NCBI RefSeq assembly: GCF_902459585.1
Contig: NZ_CABPSC010000001.1
Location: 248,001 to 312,000 of the forward strand
Direction: 5' to 3'
Source: Pandoraea nosoerga
Lineage (GTDB): Bacteria > Pseudomonadota > Gammaproteobacteria > Burkholderiales > Burkholderiaceae
Length of the DNA: 64,000 bases
In this document: in pieces, positions 55,572 to 64,000 of the stretch
Layout: each line of letters begins with the position of its first letter
Position numbering within the stretch: the stretch's first letter is position 1
Notes under the pieces: generated by a model
Told to the model about the DNA's origin: nothing
Databases searched by the model: none
The model's input: the letters and a program-made list of their open reading frames with translations, nothing else
Position numbers and translations under genes: made by a program

Positions 55572-56815
55572 TGTACGTCGCCGTCAAGGGTGGCGAGCGT
55601 GCCATCGAACAGTCCTGGGACCTGCTCGCACGCGCACGGCGCGGCGACACGCGCGTGCCCGAGCTCACCGTCACGCAGATCCGCGAGCAGATGCGCCTCG
55701 CAGTCGCGCGCGTGATGAGCGAAGGCGCGCTGTACGACGAAACGCTCGCGGCGCTGGCTATCAAGCAGGCCGCCGGCGATCTCGTCGAAGCGATCTTTCT
55801 GCTGCGCGCGTATCGCACGACGCTGCCGCGTCTGGGCACGGCGCTGCCCATCGACACGGTCGCCATGCGCCTGTCGCGGCGCATCTGCGCAACGTTCAAG
55901 GACGTGCCCGGCGGACAGACCCTGGGGGCCACGTATGACTACACGCAGCGGCTGCTCGACTTCGCGCTGCTCGCACAAGACAATGCGCGCGACGACGCAC
56001 CGCTCGCCTCCGACGCGGCCTCGCCCGCGAATACCGACGCGTCGGCGCCGGACGCACGGACTGCACCCGTGGCATTCGCCGTACCGCCCATCGACCGCAC
56101 GCCGCGTGTGACCGACATTCTGGCGCGCGACGGCCTGCTCGAGCGGCCGCCCGCCGACGACACGGACCCCGAACCGCATGACCTCGTGCATTCGCCGCTG
56201 TTCACGCCGGCACCTCGCACCGCGCGTCTGCAGAACCTCGCGCGCGGCGACGAAGGCTTCCTGCTCGCGCTCGGCTATTCGACGCAGCGCGGCTACGGCA
56301 ACGACCACCCGTTCGCCGGCGAAATCCGCATCGGACAGGTCGCGGTCGAAATCGTGCCGGAAGAGCTCGGCTTTGCCATCGACATTGGCGAGATCACCGT
56401 GACCGAATGCCAGATGGTCGCGCAGTTCGGCGGCAACCAGCACGTGGCGCCACAGTTCACGCAAGGTTACGGCCTTGCGTTCGGTGACAACGAGCGCAAG
56501 GCAATGGCGATGTCGCTCGTCGAGCGCGCGTTGCGCACGCAGGAGCTGGGCGACGCTGTCACCTCGCCCGCGCAGCAGCAGGAGTTCGTTCTCTATCACA
56601 GCGACAACGTGGAAGCCTCGGGCTTCGTGCAGCACCTGAAGCTGCCGCACTACGTCGACTTCCAGGCGGAGCTGGCGCTGGTGCGTCGGCTGCGCGCCGA
56701 GCACGCCGCCAAACATGGCGCCGCCCATGCGCACGACATCACCGCTTCGGCCGCTTCAGTCGCTTCGGCCGCCCCAGTCGCGCCGGACACCGATCAGAAC
56801 AAGGAGGCCGCATGA
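55571..56815 (+). CDS. phnI: C-P lyase subunit PhnI
   Basis: This 414-residue nucleosidase-like core subunit performs, with PhnG/H/L, the adenine displacement step; alone it shows purine nucleosidase activity in E. coli. MYVAVKGGERAIEQSWDLLA opens the family; GYSTQRGYGNDHPFAGEIRIG, LGFAIDIGEITVTECQMVAQF and the HSDNVEASGFVQHLKLPHYVDFQAEL block are hallmarks. The end is Ala/Ser/Thr-rich with short repeats (SAASVASAAPVAP) beyond the usual length. It overlaps phnJ by ATGA. Confidence 0.96.
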   Translation: MYVAVKGGERAIEQSWDLLARARRGDTRVPELTVTQIREQMRLAVARVMSEGALYDETLAALAIKQAAGDLVEAIFLLRAYRTTLPRLGTALPIDTVAMRLSRRICATFKDVPGGQTLGATYDYTQRLLDFALLAQDNARDDAPLASDAASPANTDASAPDARTAPVAFAVPPIDRTPRVTDILARDGLLERPPADDTDPEPHDLVHSPLFTPAPRTARLQNLARGDEGFLLALGYSTQRGYGNDHPFAGEIRIGQVAVEIVPEELGFAIDIGEITVTECQMVAQFGGNQHVAPQFTQGYGLAFGDNERKAMAMSLVERALRTQELGDAVTSPAQQQEFVLYHSDNVEASGFVQHLKLPHYVDFQAELALVRRLRAEHAAKHGAAHAHDITASAASVASAAPVAPDTDQNKEAA

Positions 56816-57720
56816 GCGATGCCGCCATTTCGCGCGAGCGCGCATCGCCCCGCCCGGCGGCCGGCGACGCCGTCGAGGGTTACAACTTCGCGTTTCTCGA
56901 CGAGCAGACCAAACGCATGATCCGCCGCAGCCTGCTCAAGGCCGTGGCGATTCCCGGATACCAGGTGCCGTTCGGCAGCCGCGAGATGCCGCTGCCCTAC
57001 GGCTGGGGCACGGGCGGCATTCAGGTGAGCGCGGCCGTGATCGGCAGGCGCGACACGCTCAAGGTCATCGACCAGGGCGCGGACGACACGACCAACGCCG
57101 TGAACATTCGCCGCTTCTTCGCGCGCACGGCTGGCGTCGCCACGACCACGAGGACGTCCGAGGCCACCGTGATTCAGACCCGTCACCGCATTCCGGAGAC
57201 GCCGCTGCGCGAAGGCCAGATCATGGTCTATCAGGTGCCGATGCCCGAGCCGCTGTTCCGTCTCGAGCCGCGTATTGCCGAGTCGCGCAAGCTGCACGCG
57301 CTCGGCGAATACGGCCTCATGCGCGTGCGCCTGTACGAGGACATCGTGCGGCACGGCGCGATCGCCACGACTTACGACTATCCGGTGATCGTCAACGGAC
57401 GCTATCTCGCGTCGCCCTCGCCGATTCCGAAATTCGACAACCCCAAGCTGCATATGAACCCGGCGCTGCAACTCTTCGGTGCGGGACGCGAACGGCGTCT
57501 GTATGCGATTCCGCCATACACGCCGGTCGAGAGTCTCGACTTCGACGACCATCCGTTTGCCATTCAGAAGTGGGAAACCCACTGCGCGCTGTGCGGCGCG
57601 ACGGACAGCTTCCTCGACGAAGTGATCACCGACGACGCGGGCACGCGCATGTACGTGTGCTCGGACAGCGACTATTGCGGCGGCCGCGCCGACGCGCCGG
57701 GCGCCGGAGAGAACGCATGA
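56812..57720 (+). CDS. phnJ: C-P lyase catalytic subunit PhnJ (radical SAM)
   Basis: This 302-residue 4Fe-4S radical-SAM enzyme breaks the C-P bond of 5-phosphoribosyl 1-phosphonate, giving the alkane and the cyclic phosphate. The unusual C-x2-C-x21-C cluster site is intact at C258, C261 and C283, with C289 as the catalytic thiyl cysteine (x5 after the third). [17 protein letters not shown] at residues 23-39 includes the glycyl-radical region, and [12 protein letters not shown] is conserved. ATGA overlaps join it to phnI and phnK. Confidence 0.97.
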   Translation: MSDAAISRERASPRPAAGDAVEGYNFAFLDEQTKRMIRRSLLKAVAIPGYQVPFGSREMPLPYGWGTGGIQVSAAVIGRRDTLKVIDQGADDTTNAVNIRRFFARTAGVATTTRTSEATVIQTRHRIPETPLREGQIMVYQVPMPEPLFRLEPRIAESRKLHALGEYGLMRVRLYEDIVRHGAIATTYDYPVIVNGRYLASPSPIPKFDNPKLHMNPALQLFGAGRERRLYAIPPYTPVESLDFDDHPFAIQKWETHCALCGATDSFLDEVITDDAGTRMYVCSDSDYCGGRADAPGAGENA

Positions 57721-58532
57721 GCGCGCATCCGGATACCGCATTGCGCACTGCGCCGGCCGGGGACGCCCCGCTGCTTCGCGTGGCCGGCCTCGGCAAGCGC
57801 TACGGCCAGCGCATTGGTTGCGCGGACGTTTCGTTCGATCTGTGGCCGGGCGAAGTCATTTGCGTCGTGGGCGAGTCCGGCTCGGGCAAGTCGACGCTGC
57901 TCAACGCGCTCGCGCTGCGTCACGAGATCGATGCGGGCACGCTGCACTACCGCGGCGCCGACGGGGCGCAGCACGATCTGCGTGCGCTCGACGAAGCACA
58001 GAGGCGCCGCCTGCTGCGCACCGAATGGGGCTTCGTGGAACAGAACCCGCGCGACGGCTTACGCATGAACGTTTCGGCCGGCGGCAACATCGGCGACCGG
58101 CTGATGGCCGTGGGCGCACGCCACTTCGGCAACATTCGCGCGAAGGCACGGCACTGGATGGAGCAGGTCGAGCTCGACCCGGCGCGCGTGGACGACATGC
58201 CCGACACGTTCTCCGGCGGCATGCAGCAGCGCCTGCAGATCGCGCGCAACCTGGTGACCGAACCGCGTCTCGTGTTCATGGACGAGCCGACCGCCGGCCT
58301 CGACGTGTCGGTGCAGGCCCGCTTGCTCGATCTGCTGCGCTCGCTCGTCGAACGCCTTCATCTGGCAGCCATCATCGTCACGCACGATATCGGCGTGGCA
58401 CGGCTCATTGCCCACCGCCTGATCGTGATGCAGGCCGGGCGCGTCGTCGAATCCGGGCTCACCGACCAGGTGCTCGACGACCCGCAACACCCCTACACGC
58501 AACTGCTGGTTTCCTCGGTACTGCCCGTATGA
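57717..58532 (+). CDS. phnK: C-P lyase ABC-type subunit PhnK
   Basis: This 271-residue ABC-cassette protein binds the PhnGHIJ core through PhnJ; it does not drive transport. Walker A is [10 protein letters not shown] (about residues 52-61), signature [11 protein letters not shown], Walker [17 protein letters not shown], switch [33 protein letters not shown] is a PhnK hallmark. Starts and stops overlap phnJ and phnL by ATGA. Confidence 0.95.
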   Translation: MSAHPDTALRTAPAGDAPLLRVAGLGKRYGQRIGCADVSFDLWPGEVICVVGESGSGKSTLLNALALRHEIDAGTLHYRGADGAQHDLRALDEAQRRRLLRTEWGFVEQNPRDGLRMNVSAGGNIGDRLMAVGARHFGNIRAKARHWMEQVELDPARVDDMPDTFSGGMQQRLQIARNLVTEPRLVFMDEPTAGLDVSVQARLLDLLRSLVERLHLAAIIVTHDIGVARLIAHRLIVMQAGRVVESGLTDQVLDDPQHPYTQLLVSSVLPV

Positions 58533-59329
58533 GCGCGACGACCTTTCCCCTCCCCCCCGGTCCGGGCCCGCTAGGGCACGCGTCGGTCTCGCTCGCCACG
58601 CGCGATCGCGACGTGATGCTGCGCGCCCAGGGCCTGCACAAGACCTTCTGTCTGCACGCGCAGGGCGGCGCGACGATTCCCGCGCTCGACGGCGTGGATC
58701 TGACGGTGCGGCGCGGCGAATGCGTGGCGCTCGTCGGCCCCTCCGGCGCCGGCAAAAGCACGCTGCTGCGCTGCCTCTACGGCAACTACCTGGTGGGCGC
58801 GGGACGCATCGAAATCCGGCACCGGGACGCCTCGCACGGCGATGGCGAGCGTTGGGTCGACCTGAGCACGGCCGGCGCGCGCGACGTGCTCGCCGTGCGC
58901 CGCACCACGCTCGGCTACGTCAGCCAGTTCCTGCGCGTGATTCCGCGCGTGAGCACGCTAGATATCGTGGCCGAGCCGCTGCGGCGTCTCGGTCACGCGC
59001 ACGCCGACGCCGCCGGGCGCGCGCGCGAGCTGCTCGCCCGCCTGAACATCCCGGAGCGGCTGTGGGAGCTTGCGCCCGCCACCTTCTCGGGCGGCGAGCA
59101 GCAGCGCATCAACATCGCGCGCGGACTGATCGCCGCCGCCCCGGTGCTGTTGCTCGACGAGCCGACGGCGTCGCTCGATGCGCGCAATCGCGCCGTCGTG
59201 GCCGACCTGATTGTCGAAGCGCGTGCGGCGGGCAGCGCCATCGTCGGCATCTTCCACGACGAAGCGACGCGCGACGCGGTCGCCACACGCACGCTCGCCA
59301 TGCGTGCGGCGCTTCGCAACGATCATTGA
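58529..59329 (+). CDS. phnL: C-P lyase ABC-type subunit PhnL
   Basis: This 266-residue ABC-cassette subunit is required with PhnGHI for the first nucleoside reaction. Walker [24 protein letters not shown] (about residues 70-92), signature [14 protein letters not shown], Walker [17 protein letters not shown] and the [14 protein letters not shown] switch are typical of PhnL. The N-terminal 25 residues are a Pro/Gly-rich extension. It overlaps phnK (ATGA), with 16 bases to phnM. Confidence 0.95.
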   Translation: MSATTFPLPPGPGPLGHASVSLATRDRDVMLRAQGLHKTFCLHAQGGATIPALDGVDLTVRRGECVALVGPSGAGKSTLLRCLYGNYLVGAGRIEIRHRDASHGDGERWVDLSTAGARDVLAVRRTTLGYVSQFLRVIPRVSTLDIVAEPLRRLGHAHADAAGRARELLARLNIPERLWELAPATFSGGEQQRINIARGLIAAAPVLLLDEPTASLDARNRAVVADLIVEARAAGSAIVGIFHDEATRDAVATRTLAMRAALRNDH

Positions 59330-59345
59330 TCCCCGGAGTCCGTCC

Positions 59346-60482
59346 ATGCTCATCAAGAACGCCCACATCGTCACGCCGCAGACCACCTTCACCGGTGTCG
59401 TGGAAGTGCGCGAGGGCCGCATTCGCTCCGTGGAGGAAGGCACGACGCAGGTGCCGGATGCCGTCGACTGGGAGGGCGACCATCTGCTGCCCGGTCTGGT
59501 CGAATTGCACACCGATAATCTGGAGAAGCACCTCGCACCTCGCCCGGGCGTGCTGTGGAACACGCATGCGGCATTTGCCATTCACGACGCGCAGGTCGCG
59601 GCCGCCGGCATTACCACGGTCTTCGATTCGCTCGTCATCGGCGAGCGCGACGCGAGCGGCCTGCGTAGCCGCCGCGTGCAGGACGAATGCGGGCAGGCCT
59701 TGCTCGAGACGGCGGCCGCCGGCCTGTTTCGCGCCGATCACTTTCTGCATCTGCGCTGCGAAGTCGCCACGCGCGACGCTGCCGATGCGTTCGTCGAGAT
59801 GTGCGATCACCCGCTGCTGCGCCTGGTGTCGGTCATGGACCACACGCCGGGGCAGCGTCAGTGGCACGACCCGGCGCTGTACCGTCAGTATCACGAGCGC
59901 AACGGCAAGGTGTCGGACGAGACCTGGGAGAAGATGCTGGGCGAGCTCAAGGCGCAGCAGGCAGCGTTCGCCGGCCCGCATCGCCGCAGGATCGTGGAGA
60001 TGAGCCGCGCACGCGGGCTGCCGCTGGCCAGCCACGACGACACGTCGCTCGAGCACGTGGAGGAGGCCGTGCGCGACGGCGTGACCCTATCCGAATTCCC
60101 GACGACGCTGGCCGCCGCACGCAGCGCGCACGCGCGCGCGATCGGGGTGATCATGGGCGCGCCGAACGTCGTGCGCGGCGGGTCCCACTCGGGTAACGTG
60201 GCAGCCGCGGACCTCGCCAGAGAGGGCGTGCTCGACATACTGTCGTCGGATTACGTGCCGCCGAGCCTGTTGCAGGCCGCGTTCGCGCTGCACACCGACA
60301 TTGGCTGGTCGCTGTCGAAGGCAATGCGCACGGTGTCGTGGAATCCGGCCCGCTCCGCCGGTCTTGCGGACCGCGGCGGCATCGTGCCGGGCCTGCGTGC
60401 GGACCTGGTGCGCGTGACCGTGCGCCCCGGCATGCCCCCGGTGCCGCGCGCGACCTATGTGCTGGGCGCGCGTGTGGCCTGA
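59346..60482 (+). CDS. phnM: Alpha-D-ribose 1-methylphosphonate 5-triphosphate diphosphatase
   Basis: This 378-residue amidohydrolase-superfamily zinc enzyme removes pyrophosphate from ribose 1-phosphonate 5-triphosphate, preparing the PhnJ substrate. PGLVELHTDNLEKHLAPRPG (H55 and neighbours), FDSLVIGERD, LASHDDTSLEHVEEAV and MGAPNVVRGGSHSGNV are family motifs, and LSSDYVPPSLLQAAF carries the catalytic Asp. Start at the ATG at 59346; upstream open frame is inside phnL. It is the last gene of the operon, with a strong terminator 23 bases after its stop. Confidence 0.95.
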   Translation: MLIKNAHIVTPQTTFTGVVEVREGRIRSVEEGTTQVPDAVDWEGDHLLPGLVELHTDNLEKHLAPRPGVLWNTHAAFAIHDAQVAAAGITTVFDSLVIGERDASGLRSRRVQDECGQALLETAAAGLFRADHFLHLRCEVATRDAADAFVEMCDHPLLRLVSVMDHTPGQRQWHDPALYRQYHERNGKVSDETWEKMLGELKAQQAAFAGPHRRRIVEMSRARGLPLASHDDTSLEHVEEAVRDGVTLSEFPTTLAAARSAHARAIGVIMGAPNVVRGGSHSGNVAAADLAREGVLDILSSDYVPPSLLQAAFALHTDIGWSLSKAMRTVSWNPARSAGLADRGGIVPGLRADLVRVTVRPGMPPVPRATYVLGARVA

Positions 60483-60504
60483 TGCGCTGGCGTGCAAAGC
60501 CATG

Positions 60505-60533
60505 ACGCCGGTCCCGAGCGACCGGCGTTTTTT
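60505..60533 (+). terminator. Rho-independent terminator of phnGHIJKLM
   Basis: ACGCCGGTC (60505-60513), a 6-base loop, GACCGGCGT (60520-60528) and a six-T tract. It is well formed for the plus strand only; phnE converges on it. Confidence 0.92.
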
Positions 60534-60554
60534 GGCGACCGCGCCATCGTGGCG

Positions 60555-61379
60555 TCAGATCACCATCTTTCGCACGCGCGCGGAGAACACGTCGATGCAG
60601 GTCACCACGACGATCATGATGAGCATCACGGCGCACGTCTGGGCGTACTGGAAGCTGCGAATCACTTCGTATAGCACCACGCCGATGCCGCCGGCGCCGA
60701 CCATGCCGACGACGGACGCCGAGCGCACGTTCGATTCAAAACGGTACAGCGTGTAGGAAATCCACAGCGGCATGACCTGCGGCAGCACGCCGTACAGGAT
60801 TTCGTCGATGGCGCGCGCGCCCGTGGCGCGCACACCCTCGACCGGACGCGGGTCGATCGCCTCGACGGCCTCGGCGAAGAGCTTCGAGAGCGTACCTGTC
60901 GTGTGCACCCACAGCGCGAGCACACCCGCGAACGGCCCCAGCCCAACGGCCACGATGAACAACATCGCGAACACCATTTCGTTGATCGCCCGGCAAGCGT
61001 CCATCACACGGCGCACCGGTTGATACACCCATGCGGGCACCATGTTCGACGCCGAGAGCAAGCCCATCGGGATCGAGCATGCCACGGCGAGCACCGTGCC
61101 CCACACCGCGATGTGGATGGTCACCATCATCTCGTGCACGTACACGCGCCAGTCACGGAAGTCGGGCGGAAAGAAGTCGTGCGCGAACTGGCTCATGTTG
61201 CCCGAGTCGCGAAGCAGATCGAGCGGGCGCATGTCCGCACCGCCCCACGACCATACCAGCACCAGAAAGAAAAGCCCCCAGCCGGTCAGAGACAGCCACG
61301 AGCGCTTGGGCGGCTCGCCCGGCAGACGGCCGGTCGCGCCGGGCGCGGCGCTTGCAGTGGAGGGTACGCTGGTGTTCAT
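60555..61379 (-). CDS. phnE: Phosphonate ABC transporter, permease PhnE
   Basis: This 274-residue inner-membrane permease of the phosphonate/phosphate-ester importer PhnCDE has about six helices and the EAA-like loop [24 protein letters not shown], with [25 protein letters not shown] that is characteristic of PhnE. The N-terminal 30 residues are Ala/Pro/Gly-rich. ATG at 61379; a GTG at 61391 is possible. Last gene of phnCDE, 150 bases after phnD. Confidence 0.94.
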   Translation of the reverse strand: MNTSVPSTASAAPGATGRLPGEPPKRSWLSLTGWGLFFLVLVWSWGGADMRPLDLLRDSGNMSQFAHDFFPPDFRDWRVYVHEMMVTIHIAVWGTVLAVACSIPMGLLSASNMVPAWVYQPVRRVMDACRAINEMVFAMLFIVAVGLGPFAGVLALWVHTTGTLSKLFAEAVEAIDPRPVEGVRATGARAIDEILYGVLPQVMPLWISYTLYRFESNVRSASVVGMVGAGGIGVVLYEVIRSFQYAQTCAVMLIMIVVVTCIDVFSARVRKMVI

Positions 61380-61529
61380 GTCGTTTGCCACAAGTCGGAC
61401 CGGCCTGACCTCAACCGGCGAAAAATCGGACCGCAGCGGCAGCGGCGGGCCCTGCTGCCTGCCCGCCGCGCCCGGCCGGCGCGGAACGCCATCGCGTCAT
61501 GCGCCGGCACGAACTGCGTCGTGAAACGG

Positions 61530-62498
61530 TTACTTCGTCTGGCTGAGCGCCTGATCGAGCGCCGCGAGCTTGCTGTCGATGTCGGCCAGTTGCGATTTCT
61601 TCCTGGCGGCGTCGAGCGTGGTGTCCGATTCGAGCTGCACCTTCTGCTTGAACAGTTCGAGCTGACGGATCGGCAACAGTTGGGCGTCGGTCGACGCGCG
61701 GAAACCGCCGTAGTTGTAGATGTTCTTCAGGACTTCCTTCTCATGCGCGTCCTTGCCATACGACAGGAAGAAGTCGCGGATCTTCTTCTTCGTGGCGTCC
61801 GGCAGGTCCTTGCGCCAGAGCAGCGGGTCCGAAGGGATGAGCGGCGACTTCCAGATCACGTGCACCTGCCTGGCCTTCTCCGGCTGCGTGGCTTCGAGCT
61901 TGTTGAGCTCTTCGGTGTTGTTCGTGGCGACGTCGACCTGATTGTTGAGCACCGCCATCAGGTTCGCACCGTGGTTCGAGCTGCGCGCGCTCTTGAAGTA
62001 CGTGCGCGGGTCGATGTTGTGCTTCGCGAACACGTAGTAGCCCGGCACCAGCGTGCCCGACGTCGAAGTCGGATCGCCCAGGCCGAAGTTGATTTTCTTG
62101 CCGTTCCGGATCACGTCGTCGAGTGTCTTGTACGGGCTCGACTTGTTCGAGATCAGCAGCGAGTAATAGCCCTCGGTGCCGTCGGCGTAGACGATCTTCG
62201 CGAAGACTTCGCCTTGCGAGCGGTCCACGGCTTCCATCGCGCCCTTGTTTCCCATCCACGCGAGCTGCACCTTGTTAAAGCGCATGCCTTCGATCACGCC
62301 GGCGTAGTCGGTGGCGAAGAACGGCGTCACCTTCAGGCCCGTCTGCTTCTCCATGTCGTCGATGAGCGGCTGCCAGCGCTGACGCAGCGCGGCGCTGGAG
62401 TCGGTCGAGATGATGCCGAAGTTGATTTCCTGCGCGTGCGCCGCCGCCACCGAAGCGAACATGGCCGCGCCGGCCAGCAGGGTTTTCCACAGTTTCAT
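61530..62498 (-). CDS. phnD: Phosphonate ABC transporter, substrate-binding protein PhnD
   Basis: This 322-residue periplasmic binder has a signal peptide of 22 residues (AAAHA then QEINFGI). INFGIISTDSSAALRQRWQPLIDDMEKQTG, ATDYAGVIEGMRFNKVQLAWMGNKGAMEAVDR and GDPTSTSGTLVPGYYVFAKHNIDP match PhnD of the C-P lyase system, including the Ser/Thr phosphonate cradle (STSGT). Lys-rich C-terminal helix. It follows phnC by 16 bases. Confidence 0.95.
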   Translation of the reverse strand: MKLWKTLLAGAAMFASVAAAHAQEINFGIISTDSSAALRQRWQPLIDDMEKQTGLKVTPFFATDYAGVIEGMRFNKVQLAWMGNKGAMEAVDRSQGEVFAKIVYADGTEGYYSLLISNKSSPYKTLDDVIRNGKKINFGLGDPTSTSGTLVPGYYVFAKHNIDPRTYFKSARSSNHGANLMAVLNNQVDVATNNTEELNKLEATQPEKARQVHVIWKSPLIPSDPLLWRKDLPDATKKKIRDFFLSYGKDAHEKEVLKNIYNYGGFRASTDAQLLPIRQLELFKQKVQLESDTTLDAARKKSQLADIDSKLAALDQALSQTK

Positions 62499-62514
62499 GA
62501 GAGCAGGCTCCTGG

Positions 62515-63384
62515 TCAGGTCAGGCTGAGGGACATCGAGGTTAGAAAGGGGGTTTGCGCGTCGGCTGCATTCGTGCCCGCCGCGCCCTCCGAGGCTTCGT
62601 CGGGAGCGTCGTTGAGCAACTCGCTCGCCTGCACGCCGTACAGCCGGCGCAGCAGATCGGGCGTGAGCGCCGAGGACGGGCCGTCGTACACCACACGCCC
62701 CTGGTGCAACGCGACCGTGCGCACGCAGTAGCGCATGGCCACGTCGACCTGATGCAGCGAGACGACGACCGTCAGCTTGTGGTCGCGGTTCATGCGCGCG
62801 AGCATGTCCATGACCTTGCGCGCCGACTCCGGGTCGAGCGAGGCGATCGGCTCGTCGGCGAGAATGATCTTCGCGCCCTGCACCAGCGTGCGCGCCAGTG
62901 CCGCGCGCTGCTGCTGGCCGCCCGAGAGCGTGCTCGCGCGCTGGAACGCAAGATCGGCAATGCCCACCTCGCCAAGCGCGGCGATCGCCGCCTGGCGCTC
63001 GGCAGGCGTGAAGCGGAACATCAGGCTGCGCCACAGCGGCACGCGGGCGAGCACGCCCGTGAGCACGTTGGTGATTACGGGCAGACGGCCCACGAGATTG
63101 AATTGCTGGAAGACGAAGCCGATGTCGCGCCGGATCTGGCGCACCTCGCGCACGATGCGGCCGTCGCGCTGGATCGGACGACCGAGGATCTCGATGCTGC
63201 CCGGCTGCGGATCGGCCGCGACGAAGCCGGCGATGTGACGCATCAGCGTCGACTTGCCCGAGCCCGACGCCCCGATGAGCGCCACCATCTCGCCCGGCAT
63301 GACCTTGAGCGCCACTTCGTCCAGCGCGCGGCGCCCGCTGCCGAATGTCTTGGTCAGTCGCTCGATTCGAATCGCTTCGTCCAC
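62515..63384 (-). CDS. phnC: Phosphonate ABC transporter, ATP-binding protein PhnC
   Basis: This 289-residue ATPase of the phosphonate importer has Walker [11 protein letters not shown] (about residues 38-47), Q-loop [19 protein letters not shown] (typical PhnC), signature [11 protein letters not shown], Walker [16 protein letters not shown] and [12 protein letters not shown]. The start is a GTG ([10 protein letters not shown]) after AGGTGA. First of phnCDE on the minus strand. A Pho-box-like repeat and the GGCAATTTGTG motif lie 100-160 bases upstream. A 30-residue Ala/Asp-rich tail is extra. Confidence 0.94.
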   Translation of the reverse strand: MDEAIRIERLTKTFGSGRRALDEVALKVMPGEMVALIGASGSGKSTLMRHIAGFVAADPQPGSIEILGRPIQRDGRIVREVRQIRRDIGFVFQQFNLVGRLPVITNVLTGVLARVPLWRSLMFRFTPAERQAAIAALGEVGIADLAFQRASTLSGGQQQRAALARTLVQGAKIILADEPIASLDPESARKVMDMLARMNRDHKLTVVVSLHQVDVAMRYCVRTVALHQGRVVYDGPSSALTPDLLRRLYGVQASELLNDAPDEASEGAAGTNAADAQTPFLTSMSLSLT

Positions 63385-63485
63385 GGTTCACCTGTTAGTC
63401 GAATCGCCGGTCGCCACCGACGCGCGCCGCTGTGTCCGCCCCGACGGAAGCGGCCGCGCGCGCATCGCCCGACTAGCTGTTTTGT

Positions 63486-63499
63486 GGCAATTTGTGCCA
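63486..63499 (+). promoter_or_regulatory. GGCAATTTGTG motif, copy 3 (phnC promoter)
   Basis: TGGCA-ATTTG-TGCCA (63485-63499) is a perfect 5-5-5 inverted repeat and contains the 11-mer found upstream of phnS. It lies downstream of the Pho-like box and the probable -10, a repressor position. Confidence 0.6.
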
Positions 63500-63526
63500 A
63501 AAGTGAACGCAGTCTAAAAAGTCTGG

Positions 63527-63544
63527 ATGACAAGACAGTGACAA
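63527..63544 (-). promoter_or_regulatory. Pho-box-like direct repeat upstream of phnC
   Basis: On the minus strand it reads TTGTCAC-TGTC-TTGTCAT: two 7-mers 11 bp apart, oriented toward phnC, with a TAGACT hexamer about 11 bases downstream. This is the PhoB-box layout, so PhoB activation of phnCDE under phosphate limitation is likely. Confidence 0.6.
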
Positions 63545-63853
63545 CCGGCGAGCTTTTCCCCGCGAGTGAAAAAGCCTTATTCGGTCAATGATTTGGGAGG
63601 ATTTTCCATGGCGCGGAGCGCCCTGCGCCTACGGCTCGCGGGCGCGGCCGAACGGGCGGGCAGCCGGGGGGGCCGCCCTCGCGCACACAATTTTGTCTAC
63701 ATCTTTTGGAGGTGCGGGGCGCGACGTTGCCCAACGCCCGAAGCTCGCAGCGCCGCACAGGACACCGGCGGCGCGAAGACATACGGATGTGTAGACGGAC
63801 GGGTGTGCGCCTTTGCCGCGTGGCGACGTGTGGCGTGCTGTGGCGCGACGCCG

Positions 63854-64000
63854 CTAGGCGACAAGAAGCTCGGGCCCGCGGGCGCGCAACTGTGCGAGCA
63901 TGGCCTTGTGCGGCGCCGCGTCGCTGATGAGGTAGCGCGCCGCTTCGAAGTGGCGGATGCGCACGGGCGTCACACGCCCGAACTTCGTGTGGTCGGCGAC
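63854..64000 (-). CDS. DeoR-family regulator, C-terminal fragment (continues past window)
   Basis: The last 48 codons and stop of a minus-strand gene are present; the 5' part lies beyond the window edge. The translation begins VADHTKFGRVTPVRI and contains YLISDAAP, the C-terminal signature of DeoR/GlpR-type sugar-phosphate regulators (the ADHTKFG segment that binds the phosphorylated effector). Which operon it controls cannot be told. Confidence 0.8.
   Translation of the reverse strand, partial: VADHTKFGRVTPVRIRHFEAARYLISDAAPHKAMLAQLRARGPELLVA

Larger units (their letters stand above)
63385..63853. promoter_or_regulatory. phnC control region and 3' flank of the DeoR-type gene
   Basis: 469 bases. 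The phnC-proximal part has GGCAATTTGTGCCA (63486-63499) inside a T4/A4-flanked inverted repeat, TAGACT as a possible -10 on the minus strand (about 63510-63515) and a Pho-box-like repeat (63527-63544). At 63595-63610 GGGAGG-N7-ATG looks like a start, but the frame is antisense to the DeoR gene. TTTTGTCTACATCTTTTGG at about 63690 may be another promoter. Confidence 0.55.

Noticed and set aside
63608-64000. Open frame starting with a good GGGAGG ribosome site and running off the window
   Set aside because: From about 63854 it is antisense to the DeoR-type gene, and the earlier part is Arg/Ala/Cys-rich with no resemblance to any protein. The ribosome-like site is probably chance.

Overview
The window is a GC-rich chromosomal stretch from a betaproteobacterium, most likely Burkholderiaceae (Pandoraea/Burkholderia-like). 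This is judged from protein style, the uvrA / MFS / ssb neighbourhood and the mix of amino-acid and phosphonate catabolic genes; no rRNA or tRNA is present to confirm it. Genes are dense, with many 1-4 bp start/stop overlaps. I see no insertion sequence, prophage, CRISPR array or tRNA.

Layout. 0.3-9.9 kb: ilvE, a YitT-type membrane protein, then a divergent LysR gene facing a three-gene lysine/2-aminoadipate module (2-oxoadipate dioxygenase/decarboxylase of the DUF1338 family, aminoadipate-semialdehyde dehydrogenase, aminoadipate-type aminotransferase); then a muconic-semialdehyde-type aldehyde dehydrogenase with a divergent GntR regulator. 9.9-14.6 kb: M20 amidohydrolase, 2,3-diaminopropionate ammonia-lyase and an N-carbamoyl-amino-acid/allantoate-type amidohydrolase, divergent from an Lrp/AsnC regulator. 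14.7-23.0 kb: TonB siderophore receptor, HD phosphohydrolase, amino-acid ABC transporter, TauD-type dioxygenase and its probable GntR regulator. 23.2-32.8 kb: ssb, MFS transporter, uvrA, an AI-2E family permease, a DauR-like regulator / threonine-type dehydratase / RidA operon, and an unknown membrane protein.

32.8-63.4 kb is dominated by organophosphonate use. The first block holds a PhnZ-like HD oxygenase overlapping a Na/Pi cotransporter, phosphonoacetaldehyde dehydrogenase (phnY), phosphonoacetate hydrolase (phnA), a PhnR-type GntR regulator, a 2-aminoethylphosphonate importer (phnS, phnT, fused permease phnU) and phnW. The second block is a complete C-P lyase set: phnF-DUF1045-phnN on the minus strand, divergent phnGHIJKLM, then convergent phnCDE. 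Between the blocks lie DUF488, a DHA2-type MFS exporter, purU, a Nudix protein and a covalent-FAD/GcvT dehydrogenase of the sarcosine/dimethylglycine type. At the right edge is the 3' end of a DeoR-family regulator.

How it fits together. PhnW, PhnY and PhnA would turn imported 2-aminoethylphosphonate into acetate and Pi. The PhnZ-like protein could release Pi oxidatively. C-P lyase handles unactivated phosphonates. A near-identical 11-bp motif (GGCAATWTGTG) lies upstream of phnS, phnC and the FAD/GcvT dehydrogenase. It suggests common control and links N-methyl-glycine oxidation, and possibly PurU one-carbon balance, to phosphonate breakdown. Pho-box-like repeats lie upstream of phnC and in the phnY/Na-Pi gap. 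A second theme is short tandem repeats: 9-bp in-frame units inside phnH, dpaL and phnU, but 8-, 10- and 11-bp units between genes.
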